Below are positions 50,227 through 59,056 of a DNA stretch of 60,662 nucleotides, one piece after another. Under the pieces are notes generated by a model that saw only the letters and a program-made list of their open reading frames with translations, made no database searches and was not told the origin of the DNA. The first letter of the stretch is position 1, and each line of letters opens with the position of its first letter. The translations under genes and the position numbers were made by a program. The DNA comes from Streptomyces albicerus (GTDB lineage Bacteria; Actinomycetota; Actinomycetes; Streptomycetales; Streptomycetaceae). The stretch spans positions 59,911 through 120,572 of the forward strand of contig NZ_VWMY01000039.1 of NCBI RefSeq assembly GCF_008905045.1. Reading direction: 5' to 3'.

Positions 50227-51789
50227 TCAGACGGAGCTGCGGGCCTCTTCGTAGTCCGGCTCCGGTATCGGACCCTTCTTCTTTCCGGCAGCAGGCAAGG
50301 TAATCAGCAGCACAGCTGCTCCGAGGAGTGCGATGACCGCGATCCAGCCCGCGCCGACGTGCATAGCATGGATAAACGCATTATCAGCAGCCTGAGCAAG
50401 AGCGGGCCGGTGGATAGTGGTGGCGACGTGGCGGGCCTGTTCGGCGGAAACTCGCGCCTGATCCTGCACCGGACCGGGTGCACCCTCCAGCGAAGGTTCG
50501 ATCGCACGGCGATACGTGATCGACATGATCGTGCCGCCTACTGCGATTCCGATCACACTGCCGGTTTGTCGCACGGTGTTGGTGACGGCCGATCCTGCAC
50601 CGGCCTGTTCCAACGGCAGGTCGCTGATCAATGCGGCCGTAACGGGGCCGATCACCATGCCGATCGAGAGACCCTGTATCAACAACAGGATCTCGATCCA
50701 GACGAGTGGAGTTTGGAGTCCGAGGAGCCCGTACCCGCCCATGGTCAGCGCAGCCACGGTTAGCGCCGGCACGGTGACAAGGCGTAGCGGCAGGCGGCGA
50801 ACCAGGCGGGAGGCAAGGGGCGCCCCCGCGAGCGCGCCGAATGCGGTCGGGATATTGGCCAAACCCGCTTTCATCGGCGAAAATCCGAGCGCGCCTTGCA
50901 GGTAGAACGCATTATAGAAGGTGATGGCGGCCACACCGAAGAGCAGCAATCCGAGTGCCACATTGCCGCCACCGAATGTGCGTTGCGCGAACAGTCGCGG
51001 ATCAAAGCTGGGCACCTTGACACGCAGTTCGACGAGTACGAAAACGGCCAGCAGAACCAGACCGACAACGATCGGCGCCCAGACGTCGGTACGACTCCAC
51101 ACCGCCACCTGCCCCGCCCGGATCAGCCCGTAGGCCAACGCCACGAGCCCACTGATCGACAGCAACATTCCAGCGGGGTCCAGTGGTCGCAGAGTGGGGC
51201 TGCGGAAATTCGGAACCAGCACGGCAAGCCCGACCAACGCCAATGCCGCGACCGGGACATTGATCAGAAAGACCGAGCCCCACCAGAAATGATCGAGCAG
51301 GAACCCCGCCAGCACCGGGCCGGCAGCCATTCCGACACCGGCCGACGTAGAGAAAATGCCGATCGCGGCAGCCCGCGCGGGGCCAGTAAAGGTCCACATA
51401 AGGATGGCCATCATGGCGGGCGTGATCAGCGCGCTGCCCACCCCCATCGCAGCTCGAGCTGCAATCACCTGACCCGCATCGCTTGCGTACGCCGCCCACA
51501 GCGAGGACCCGGCGAAGATCACCAACCCACTGGAAAACACAGTCCGGTGACCGAACCGATCGCCCAATGCGCCTGCAGTGAACATCAATGTGGCGAAGGC
51601 CAGAGTGTACGAACCGGTCGCCCATTGCAGCTGACCGGGATTGGCCCCCAGTCCACGAACCGGGTCTGCAAGGGTCTCCAGCGTAGTACTCAGGACGGTA
51701 TTGTCCAGCCAAATCAGCAGAGAACACAACATAAGAACGGCAAGAATCAACTGCTGCCTGAACTTCGGCAACGTTGGAGGCGCGGACAT
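50227..51789 (-). CDS. MFS drug:H+ antiporter, DHA2 (14 TM) type
   Basis: A 520-residue exporter of the EmrB/QacA type with about 14 membrane segments. Motif A is GALGDRFGHRTVF (loop 2-3). The C-motif-like region is AGVGMAAGPVLAGFLLD, characteristic of antiporters. The first helix carries LIWLDNTVLSTTLETL, the D1-type motif of DHA2 pumps. ATG 51789 has GAAGG upstream. It exports drugs or metabolites by proton exchange; the substrate is unknown. A/T-ending codons are more frequent than in flanking genes, suggesting different ancestry. No adjacent TetR regulator was found; the upstream region carries 34-35 bp repeats. Confidence 0.88.
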   Translation of the reverse strand: MSAPPTLPKFRQQLILAVLMLCSLLIWLDNTVLSTTLETLADPVRGLGANPGQLQWATGSYTLAFATLMFTAGALGDRFGHRTVFSSGLVIFAGSSLWAAYASDAGQVIAARAAMGVGSALITPAMMAILMWTFTGPARAAAIGIFSTSAGVGMAAGPVLAGFLLDHFWWGSVFLINVPVAALALVGLAVLVPNFRSPTLRPLDPAGMLLSISGLVALAYGLIRAGQVAVWSRTDVWAPIVVGLVLLAVFVLVELRVKVPSFDPRLFAQRTFGGGNVALGLLLFGVAAITFYNAFYLQGALGFSPMKAGLANIPTAFGALAGAPLASRLVRRLPLRLVTVPALTVAALTMGGYGLLGLQTPLVWIEILLLIQGLSIGMVIGPVTAALISDLPLEQAGAGSAVTNTVRQTGSVIGIAVGGTIMSITYRRAIEPSLEGAPGPVQDQARVSAEQARHVATTIHRPALAQAADNAFIHAMHVGAGWIAVIALLGAAVLLITLPAAGKKKGPIPEPDYEEARSSV

Positions 51790-51900
51790 GAACACCTTCG
51801 GATATCGATCGGCGGGAACCTGAACGACTGGACCATAAGCAAACTCCACGACGCCGTCAAGCTTAGAGTTTCCTGTCAATACTGTTGCGGCTGAACGGAC

Positions 51901-52025
51901 TTTATGTCCTCTGCCGGATTTGCGAACTGAGCAATTTTGTGCCCTCTGGCGGATTTACGACTTGAAGGATTTCATGGCTCCCGGAGGGTTGCGACTGGGC
52001 GGATTTCATGCCCTCCAGTGAGCTG
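51901..52025. repeat. 34-35 bp imperfect tandem repeats
   Basis: Units begin at 51901, 51935, 51970 and 52004. Each starts TTTvATGsCCTC-like and contains a GGCGGATTTGCGACT-like block. About 3.6 copies with moderate divergence. Such multi-copy subterminal repeats occur at the ends of Mu/Tn7-like transposons. They lie just before a remnant of a probable transposon-linked gene. Confidence 0.65.
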
Positions 52026-52254
52026 TCGCACCGCGTCCTGCGACCCCAACTCGGTGCCCACGCCGAACCGCAGCTCCTGCCCGCCCAAGACTGCCGGAAC
52101 ACTGGCACTTACCTGACGCTTTACCGAGCACCAGTTCTGCGTCACTCAACATGGCCTTCAGAACTCAGTCCCGGCGGATCGGGTTCGGCTGAGCGGGGTC
52201 ACTTGCTTTGTCGATCTTCCGTGGGAGATCTTCGGCGTGCTGGATGAGGAGCCC

Positions 52255-52665
52255 TCACAGTGCCGCGTAGTGGTCGAGCGGATTGGGTCGTGAGAGCTGG
52301 GACCATGTGCTGCTGCGCCGGAGGTGCCAGGCCCGGCGGACGTCTGGGGGGTGTTCCGCTTCGATGGGACGCGGAGCGAACCGGGGTTCGCCTCGGGTTA
52401 CGTCGTCCCAGACGTAAGCGCACGCCTCCTGACGCTTGCGGTCGTCCATATTGGGGCCGACAGGACCAGGGACTGGCGGCAGTTCAGCGATGATCGAGCC
52501 CCATGTCTCGCCGGCCAACGACCAGCCTTGCAGCGCCTGGCGGCGTCGCCGGTAGTCGATGGGGGAGCTTCGGTGTCAAGGTCCTGGGCCAAGCCCTCCA
52601 ACGCAGCGGTGAAGCGGGCCGAGCCGTAGTTGTTGAGCCACTGATAGAACTTGGCTCGTGGCGGC
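52255..52665 (-). pseudogene. Transposon-linked gene remnant, unidentified family
   Basis: Minus-strand sequence reads FYQWLNNYGSARFTAALEGLAQDLDTE and, after a frameshift near 52560, IDYRRRRQALQGWSL, ETWGSIIAELPPVPGPVGPNMDDRKRQEACAYVWDDVT and RRSSTWSQLSRPNPLDHYAAL with a stop at 52255. From memory, similar proteins accompany TniQ-type transposons in Streptomyces; the name is not known to me. No transposase of that type is in this window. Confidence 0.45.
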
Positions 52666-52772
52666 GTATTGGCCGTCGGCGAGGTTGATTCCCAGGACCG
52701 GCCCCCGGAAGCAGGCGCTAAATGATCTCTGGGTCACCTCAGGTGTGCTTGGCCATCGTGTGGCCCGCTCGT

Positions 52773-53539
52773 TTATCCGGCGAGGGCGAGGTTGTGCACC
52801 CGGGCGATGCCGCGCATGGCGTGGTGGACTCCGTCGCCTTTGAGCCGGCAGTCGCGGAGGATCTTCCAGGTCTTCATTCGGGCGAAGACGTGCTCGACGC
52901 GGGCGCGGACCTGCTCGTGGGACTTGTTGTGCGCTTCCTTCCAGTCGGGCAGATCTTCGCCCTTGCGTCGACGATGGGGCATGACAAGTCCCGTGCCGGG
53001 ATAGCCGCCGTCGGCGATTGTGAGTGTCCTGCCGACGGCGGCCTTGGCGCCGGATTCCTCCCACGCCTTGCAGTCATTGCGGTTCCCGGGCAGCGGTTGG
53101 CCGACCACGACGACGAACCGGTTGTCGGCGTCGATGACGCCCTGGTGGTTGGTGGAGTACCGGCAGTTCTTCGACTGCTTGGCGATGGTGTGATCGCGAG
53201 TGGGCACCAGGGTGCCGTCCACGATGGACACGGTGTCCTTGGCGAACCGCTTGCGGGGCTGGAGCGCGAGCATCGGTCCGAGATGGTCAATCACGCGGGC
53301 CACCGCGGATTTCGACACCCCGAACAGCGGCGCGAGCTGACGCATCGTCAGGTTGGTGCGCCAATACGCCGCGACCAGCAGCGCCCGGTCCTCCAGGGGC
53401 CGGCTCCACGGTCGACCCTTGCGAACCGCATCCGCACCTCGCGCCGCAGCACGGTCACCAGCTGCCCGAAGGCGTGCGGGCTCAGCCCGGTGAACGGGGC
53501 TATCCAGGACGGCTCCGACGCCGCGATCACACCAGCCAC
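52773..53539 (-). pseudogene. IS5-family transposase with one frameshift
   Basis: A nearly complete DDE transposase. N-terminal part AGVIAASEPSWIAPFTGLSPHAFGQLVTVLRREV from 53539. A shift near 53425 leads to RPWSRPLEDRALLVAAYWRTNLTMRQLAPLFGVSKSAVARVIDHLGPM. The catalytic residues follow: VSIVDGTLVPTRDHT (first Asp), LTIADGGYPGTG (second Asp) and RARVEHVFARMKTWKIL (Glu). It ends LALAG at 52773. Only one shift breaks it, so the element was probably active recently, or uses frameshifting. Terminal inverted repeats were not identified with confidence. Confidence 0.85.
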
Positions 53540-53587
53540 GCCGGGATCATCGCACCGTAGCGTGCCCCGTCAGCAGGCCTCCCCGCC

Positions 53588-53947
53588 TCAGCGGAACTCG
53601 TGGACCAACTGGATCTCGCCGACAATGTGGGCGTTGAAGTCGTCCAGCTCCTCGGCCGGAACCCAGAGCTCGAGGATCGTCTGCCCGCCGGCCTGCTGGA
53701 TGGGATACCGGCTCAAGAACTCCGACTCGACCTCGAAACGAGTGACGAAGCCGGCGCCATCGTGCTTCACGTTCCAGTCCCGCGCGATCCTGACCGCGTA
53801 GTCCTCGTTGAGGACCGGGTAGAAGATCGGCTGCTCGGGCAGCCGGGGCGGCCAGGCACGCCAGTTCAGCTCCCGAACCAGATCCAGCTCCTTGGGGCCG
53901 GTGGGGCGCCACAGGGTAGTCGTTGCTTGCTGGCTGGTCATCTGCAT
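53588..53947 (-). CDS. Hypothetical protein, often annotated ADP-ribosylation/crystallin J1
   Basis: A 119-residue protein. TLWRPTGPKELDLVRELNWRAWPPRLPEQPIFYPVLNEDYAVRIARDWNV and FEVESEFLSRYPIQQAGG, ILELWVPAEELDDFNAHIVG give a compact alpha/beta protein. Homologues are often labelled ADP-ribosylation/crystallin J1 in Streptomyces genomes, but no ADP-ribosylglycohydrolase motif is visible, so that label is doubtful. The first Met (53947) or the one two codons later could be the start. It stands alone between two damaged genes. Confidence 0.7.
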   Translation of the reverse strand: MQMTSQQATTTLWRPTGPKELDLVRELNWRAWPPRLPEQPIFYPVLNEDYAVRIARDWNVKHDGAGFVTRFEVESEFLSRYPIQQAGGQTILELWVPAEELDDFNAHIVGEIQLVHEFR

Positions 53948-54094
53948 CGCTCTCTAAACGTAGGCCGGGTACGGCGGGTCGGGAGACCGGACGATACCGG
54001 CACCGCGAACTCAGCAGCCACGCAGTTTCCGCACCCTGGCCAGCTCCATGACCAGCAGTTACGGGACAGCCCTTGGCTGCAGGCATGGGAAGAC

Positions 54095-54515
54095 CTCGGG
54101 CGCGCGCCGCGCGCGTGGCCGGTGGCGCTGACGTCGTGAGCTGTGGCGGCCGCCTTCAGCGGGAACACGGCGTGCAGCGGGACAGTGAGGCGGCCATGGT
54201 CGGCGAGATCGGCCGCCAGTGGCAGTCCTGCCCAGCCCGTCGACTCTCCTGCTTCGGAGCGGGAGAACCGCACTCCATTTCGGCCGGCGTCGAACTCTGC
54301 GATGGTCACCACGCGGTGCGGCTCGCCGGCAATGGCCAGTTCGGCAAGAGAGCCCTTACCGGCCGCGTCCAGCACCAAGTCGACACCGTACGGAGCCAGT
54401 GGGGCAAGGCGATCGGCCAGCCCCGCCCCGTAGGTGACCGGTACGACGCCGAGCTGGTCGAGGAAGCCATGGTTGCCTTTGCTTGCGGTGCTGGCCTGCG
54501 CGGTCGCCGGAGGCG
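54095..54515 (-). pseudogene. 3' part of an MDR zinc-type oxidoreductase
   Basis: The minus strand reads FLDQLGVVPVTYGAGLADRLAPLAPYGVDLVLDAAGKGSLAELAI, the Rossmann half of a quinone/alcohol oxidoreductase (VDLVLDAAG motif). It continues HRVVTIAEFDA and HAVFPLKAAATAHDVSATGHARG. The N-terminal half is cut near the GAPDH gene, and the end lacks the usual KLVLTI finish. Non-functional. Confidence 0.65.
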
Positions 54516-54536
54516 GGCCACCACCCCGGCGTCCGG

Positions 54537-55538
54537 TCAGCGCGCGGCGAGGAACTCGAGCGTGTCGATCACGCGGTTCGAGAAGCCCCACTCGTTGTCG
54601 TACCACGCGACCACCTTGACGTGGCGGCCGTCGACGCGGGTGAGGGCCGAATCGAAGATCGCCGAGGCGGGATTGCCCGTGATGTCGGACGACACGAGCG
54701 GGTCGTCCGAGTACTCGAGGATGCCGGCGAGCGGCCCCTCCGCTGCGGCGCGGTACGCCGCCAGCACGTCGTCGCGCGTCACGTCGCGGGCGACGGTCGT
54801 GTTGAGTTCGACGATCGAGCCCACCGGCACCGGTACGCGGATCGAGTCGCCCGACAGCTTGCCGGCGAGGTTCGGCAGCACCAGGCCGATCGCCTTGGCG
54901 GCGCCGGTCGTGGTCGGCACGATGTTGACGCCGGCGGCCCGGGCGCGACGGGCGTCGCGGTGCGGACCGTCCTGCAGGTTCTGCTCCTGCGTGTAGGCGT
55001 GCACCGTCGTCATGAACCCGTGCTCGATACCGGCGAGTTCATCGAGGACCGCGGCCAGCGGCGCGAGCGCGTTGGTGGTGCAGGAGGCGTTCGACACGAT
55101 CGTGTGCACGGCCGGGTCGTAGGCGTCGGTGTTGACCCCGAACGCGAGCGTGACGTCGGCGCCGTCCGACGGCGCGCTGACGAGTACCTTCTTCGCGCCC
55201 GCGTCGACGTGGGCCCGGGCGGCCTCGGCCGAGGTGAAGCGGCCGGTGGCTTCCAGGACGATGTCGACGCCGAGTTCGGCCCACGGCAGCTGCGCCGGTT
55301 CGCGCTCGGCCAGCACCGTGATCCGACGGCCGTCGACGACGAGGGCGTCCCCGTCGGCGGTCACCGGGCGTCCGAGCCGGCCGGCCGTGCTGTCGTAGGC
55401 GAGCAGCCGGGCGAGAGTGGCGGGCTCGGTGAGGTCGTTGACGGCGACGATCTCGACGAGGGCGCTGTCGCGCTCCAGCAGTGCGCGCAGCACATTGCGT
55501 CCGATGCGGCCGAATCCGTTGATGGCGATGCGAGTCAT
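54537..55538 (-). CDS. gap: Glyceraldehyde-3-phosphate dehydrogenase
   Basis: A 333-residue NAD-dependent GAPDH. The N-terminal Rossmann motif is INGFGRIGRNVLRALL and the catalytic Cys153 is in SNASCTTNALAPL. The His is in the MTTVHAYTQ/LQDGPHRD region, and AWYDNEWGFSNRV is near the C-terminus. It oxidises glyceraldehyde-3-phosphate in glycolysis. AAGGGA is about 9 nt upstream of ATG 55538. Streptomyces often carry several gap genes; this one is accessory-like because it follows a GlxA regulator gene in the same orientation. Confidence 0.95.
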   Translation of the reverse strand: MTRIAINGFGRIGRNVLRALLERDSALVEIVAVNDLTEPATLARLLAYDSTAGRLGRPVTADGDALVVDGRRITVLAEREPAQLPWAELGVDIVLEATGRFTSAEAARAHVDAGAKKVLVSAPSDGADVTLAFGVNTDAYDPAVHTIVSNASCTTNALAPLAAVLDELAGIEHGFMTTVHAYTQEQNLQDGPHRDARRARAAGVNIVPTTTGAAKAIGLVLPNLAGKLSGDSIRVPVPVGSIVELNTTVARDVTRDDVLAAYRAAAEGPLAGILEYSDDPLVSSDITGNPASAIFDSALTRVDGRHVKVVAWYDNEWGFSNRVIDTLEFLAAR

Positions 55539-55657
55539 GAGTGAGGTCCCTTCCCTTCCACACCAGGCTCGCCCGCGGCTCGCGCCGCTGACAGTGGCGG
55601 GATCGTCACGGTTCAAAAGGATCCCGCCACGGATCCCGCCACGCGGTGCCGGGCGGG

Positions 55658-56614
55658 TTACTCGCCCCGGGTGAAGGTGCGCCGGTACTCGCTCGGTGTG
55701 GTGCCGAGGATGCGCTGGAAGTGCAGGCGCAGATTCGCGCCGGTGCCCAGTCCGACGTCGGCGGCGATCTGTTCGACGCCGCGCTGCGAGCGCTCGAGCA
55801 GTTCGCGGGCCAGGTCGATGCGGGCGCGCATCACCCACTGCATCGGTGTGTAGCCGGTCTCCTCGACGAAGCGCCGGGAGAACGTGCGCGGCGAGACCCC
55901 CGCCTGCCGCGCCAGTATGTCGAGGGTGAGGGGCTCGCCGAGCCGGTGCAGCGCCCACTCGCGGGTGGCGCCGAAGCGCTCGCCGAGCGGCTCGGGGACG
56001 CTGCGCGGCACGTACTGGGCCTGGCCGCCGCTGCGGTAGGGGGCGGCGACCAGACGCCGGGCCGCGTGGTTGGACGCGGCCACTCCGAGGTCGCCGCGCA
56101 GGATGTGCAGGCACAGGTCGATGCCGGAGGCGGCGCCGGCCGAGGTGAGCACACTGCCCTCGTCGACGAACAGCACGTTCTCGTCGACCTGGACGAGCGG
56201 ATGCCTGGCCACAAGTGCCCGCGTGTAGTGCCAGTGCGTCGTGGCGCGCCTGCCGTCGAGCAAGCCCGTGGCAGCGAGCGCGAAGGCGCCCGTCGAGATG
56301 GCGGCGAGCCGCGCGCCCCGGTCGTGGGCAGCGATCAGTGCCTCGACGACAGCCTGCGGCGGCTCGTCGCGGTCCGGGAACCGGTAGCCGGGGACGAAGA
56401 CGATGTCGGCCCACGCAAGAGCGTCGAGGCCGTGGGCGACGTGGTACGCCAGGCCGTCACCGCCGGTCACGAGACCAGGTGCCGCGCCGCACACCCGCAC
56501 CTCGTACGGCATGCTCGCGCGGGTCGTGAACACCTGCGCGGGAATGCCGACATCGAGCGGCTTCGCACCCTCGAGCACAAGGACGGCGACGCGATGCAGG
56601 CGGGAGGCTGGCAC
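55658..56614 (-). CDS. GlxA-type AraC-family regulator
   Basis: A 318-residue regulator with two domains. The DJ-1/PfpI-like sensor covers about 1-185 (VAVLVLEGAKPLDVGIP, FVPGYRFPD, GLLDGRRATTHW). The AraC-type double helix-turn-helix covers about 215-315 (EPLTLDILARQAGVSPRTFSRRFVEETGYTPMQWVMRARIDLARELLE, VEQIAADVGLGTGANLRLHFQRILGTTPSEYRRTF). At the position where catalytic DJ-1-type enzymes have Cys it reads AISTGAF (Ser107), so the domain is a sensor, not an enzyme. The gene ends 119 bp before the gap start and may control it. Confidence 0.9.
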   Translation of the reverse strand: MPASRLHRVAVLVLEGAKPLDVGIPAQVFTTRASMPYEVRVCGAAPGLVTGGDGLAYHVAHGLDALAWADIVFVPGYRFPDRDEPPQAVVEALIAAHDRGARLAAISTGAFALAATGLLDGRRATTHWHYTRALVARHPLVQVDENVLFVDEGSVLTSAGAASGIDLCLHILRGDLGVAASNHAARRLVAAPYRSGGQAQYVPRSVPEPLGERFGATREWALHRLGEPLTLDILARQAGVSPRTFSRRFVEETGYTPMQWVMRARIDLARELLERSQRGVEQIAADVGLGTGANLRLHFQRILGTTPSEYRRTFTRGE

Positions 56615-56883
56615 AGGAAGAGGTTACGTGGGGCGTGACTGCGATACGCCCACTGCGCGGACCGGGCAGACGACACCGGCCGGGCTGTCTTCCACGTTTG
56701 CAGTCCACCGCCCGTCGCACCCGTCGCCCGCCTCGAGCCGATCTGACACCAAACACCCGCTCAAGAGAAAACCTCTACCCTCCACGCTCTCCAGGACCCC
56801 ATCCCCATCAGCCCCGTCGGGCCAAGTCGGCCGCTCACGGGCCGACTGAAGCGCTCCCTACGTTGTTCGGCGGGACGATCGGC

Positions 56884-57492
56884 TCACGCCTTCCGTACCA
56901 GCTCAAGGTAGTGGTCCCAGTCCCAGTTGGATCCAGGGTCGGTGTGGGTGGTGCCGGGCACCTCGTTGTGCCCCAGGATGTGGGTGCGGTCCAGCGGAAT
57001 CGCGTATCGCGCGCACACGGCCGCGGTGAGTGCCGCCGACGAGGCGTACAACTCCTCGGTGAACCAGACGGGGTCATCGACCCAGCCCTCATGTGCGATG
57101 CCGATGCTGCGGTTGTCGTAGTCGTCATCGCCGGCATGCCGGGCGATGTCCTTCTCCCGTACGCACTGGCCGATGTGGCCGTCCGCCGAGCGGACCACAT
57201 AGTGGGTCGAGGTGTGCCGGTCGGGATTCCGGAAGACGGCGACGGTGTCGTCGAAATGCTCTTGCGTGACATGGATGACCACGTAGTCCACGGGATAGCT
57301 GCTGGGGCGCTGCGAGACGCGGTAGTTGGCGGGAGAGGCAGGCATCCACTGCGCGCCCGCGTGGTCGACGGCACCAGGGGACATGCCGGCGCCGGCCGCG
57401 GCACCGGTAGCCGTGCCGGTGGTGGCTGCCGCGGTCAGCGTGACGGCGGCACCGCGCAGGACTGTGCGGCGGGAAGGGGCATTCGGGGGCAT
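56884..57492 (-). CDS. Secreted N-acetylmuramoyl-L-alanine amidase
   Basis: A 202-residue amidase_2/PGRP-type peptidoglycan hydrolase. The N-terminus SRRTVLRGAAVTL is a Tat-type signal. The catalytic domain has YVVIHVTQ (zinc ligand His74), STHYVVRSADGHIGQCV, RHAGDDDYDNRSIGIAHEG and HILGHNEVPGTTHTDPGSNWDWDHY (further His ligands). It cleaves the amide between muramic acid and peptide. It begins 30 nt after the sulfatase stop and so is the likely third gene of that operon. Confidence 0.9.
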   Translation of the reverse strand: MPPNAPSRRTVLRGAAVTLTAAATTGTATGAAAGAGMSPGAVDHAGAQWMPASPANYRVSQRPSSYPVDYVVIHVTQEHFDDTVAVFRNPDRHTSTHYVVRSADGHIGQCVREKDIARHAGDDDYDNRSIGIAHEGWVDDPVWFTEELYASSAALTAAVCARYAIPLDRTHILGHNEVPGTTHTDPGSNWDWDHYLELVRKA

Positions 57493-57522
57493 GAGGTCTC
57501 CGGTGGGGAGCTGGAAGCAGAG

Positions 57523-59001
57523 TCAGGTCCGGTGCCAGTTGTGCCGGGGCAGGTTGGGGTTGTACTTCCCCTTGGGCAGGTCGTCGGTGAGGCGCAGGGA
57601 CCAGCGCTGCAGGCGCTCCAGCAGCTGGGCTTGCACCTTCCGCAGCGGCGGATCGTCCCAGCGGTTCTTCAGCTCCATCGGGTCGGTGTCGAGGTCGTAG
57701 AGCTCGCCGGTGCCGTCGACGTGGGAGTACAGCTTGTAGCGGTCGTGCCGCAGCGCCCGGGAGGTGCCGCTCTGGGTGACGGCGTTCAGCTCGTCGTAGC
57801 GGGTGCCCTCATACGGGAAGTGCAGCTCCGGCCGGGCGTCGTCCGCGTAGGGCAGGCCGCCGTAGCCTCGCTCGACGACGATGTCGGCGAACTCCGCGGC
57901 CGGGTAGTCGGTGCCGGTCAGCAGCTGCCACATGCTGCGGCCCTGCACCCCCAGCGGGATCGGCCGGCCGACCACCTCGCACACGGTGGGCAGCAGGTCG
58001 GCGAGCGAGACGAAGTCCCGCTTGTTGTCGCGGGCCTTGACGCCGCAGCCGTGCACCACCATCGGGACACGGGCGAGGACTTCCGGCATCCCGGCGCCCT
58101 TGCGCTGCAGCCCGTAATCGCCCACATAGTCACCGTGGTCGGAGAGGAAGACCAGCAGGGTGTTCTGCCACAGGTTCTGCTCCTTGAGATGGTCGACCAG
58201 CCGGCGCAGCTGGTCGTCGATCAGGCGGAGCATGCCGCAGTACGTGGCACGGTAGCGGCGCCACAACGTGTCGTAGCCGGGCCGCTTCTCCTCCACCAGA
58301 TCACGCAGCCACTTGTACGCGCCACCCTTCTCCTCGGCCGCCTCGGGGCCGCACGCCCGCTCCGGGACCTCGTCCTCGCCGAAGAGGGAGAAGTACGGCT
58401 CCGGCGCCTGATACGGGTTGTGCGGCTCGGGCATAGACACCCAGGAGAAGAACGGCTTCTCCTCGTCCCGGGCGTCGATCTGCTTGATGGCGTCGGAGAC
58501 GATCCGGTGCGCGTACTGCAGCTCCACCGGGAACGGGGTCGGTTCCTTCGTCGGCCCGTGCTCGATGGACTTCAGCCACTGCGAGAACGCCCGCTGCTCG
58601 GTCGTCTCATCCGGCCCCGACTCATGCCCGTACGGTCCGGCGAAGGCGTCGAAGTCCTCCTTGCTGCCCCGGTACATGTGCGTCTTGCCCGCGTAGAACC
58701 GCTGGTAGCCGGCCGCGCCCAGCACATCCAGCAGGTCGTCGCCGCGCGTCACCTGCTCCGGCGTGGTGTTGGAGTTCTGCCGTACCCGATGGGTGCTCGG
58801 CCAGCGCCCGGTCAGCAGGCTGGTACGCGCGGGAACACACGCCGGGGCCGTGGTGTACGCGCGGCGCAGCCGCATGCCGTCCTCGGCCAGCGAGTCGAGA
58901 AACGGCATCGTGTCGAGCGGAAAGCCCTCACCGGCGGTGAAATCGGCGCGTTGCTGGTCCGTCATCACAAACACGATGTTCGGAGAGGTCGGGCAGCTCA
59001 C
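57523..59001 (-). CDS. Type I sulfatase
   Basis: A 492-residue arylsulfatase-superfamily enzyme. Metal ligands are in IVFVMTDQQRAD. The formylglycine motif CVPARTSLLTGRWP (Cys55, C-x-P-x-R) must be converted by a formylglycine-generating enzyme, not in this window. Other active-site parts are YAGKTHMYRG, FLSDHGDYVGDYGL and LYDLDTDPMELKNRWDDP. No signal peptide is visible, so export is uncertain. GTG 59001 has AAGGGA 6 nt upstream. It removes sulfate esters, probably from a carbohydrate, given the GH43-like gene immediately upstream (55 bp). Confidence 0.9.
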   Translation of the reverse strand: MSCPTSPNIVFVMTDQQRADFTAGEGFPLDTMPFLDSLAEDGMRLRRAYTTAPACVPARTSLLTGRWPSTHRVRQNSNTTPEQVTRGDDLLDVLGAAGYQRFYAGKTHMYRGSKEDFDAFAGPYGHESGPDETTEQRAFSQWLKSIEHGPTKEPTPFPVELQYAHRIVSDAIKQIDARDEEKPFFSWVSMPEPHNPYQAPEPYFSLFGEDEVPERACGPEAAEEKGGAYKWLRDLVEEKRPGYDTLWRRYRATYCGMLRLIDDQLRRLVDHLKEQNLWQNTLLVFLSDHGDYVGDYGLQRKGAGMPEVLARVPMVVHGCGVKARDNKRDFVSLADLLPTVCEVVGRPIPLGVQGRSMWQLLTGTDYPAAEFADIVVERGYGGLPYADDARPELHFPYEGTRYDELNAVTQSGTSRALRHDRYKLYSHVDGTGELYDLDTDPMELKNRWDDPPLRKVQAQLLERLQRWSLRLTDDLPKGKYNPNLPRHNWHRT

Positions 59002-59056
59002 AATGTCCCTTTCCGGTATGGGGAACGCGGTTGGAGCGATCGGATGGAGGAGCGAA

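Noticed and set aside
51770..51782. A CAACGTTGGAGG sequence resembling the LacI operator
   Set aside because: It lies inside the MFS coding region and matches only the core; not placed to control transcription.
51901..52025. Possible CRISPR-like array
   Set aside because: Units are contiguous, diverged and have no unique spacers; transposon-end or tandem-duplication origin is more likely.
54537..56414. A 625-codon minus-strand frame fusing upstream sequence to GAPDH
   Set aside because: The upstream part is Arg/Pro-rich and overlaps the GlxA gene in another frame; the true GAPDH start is at 55538.
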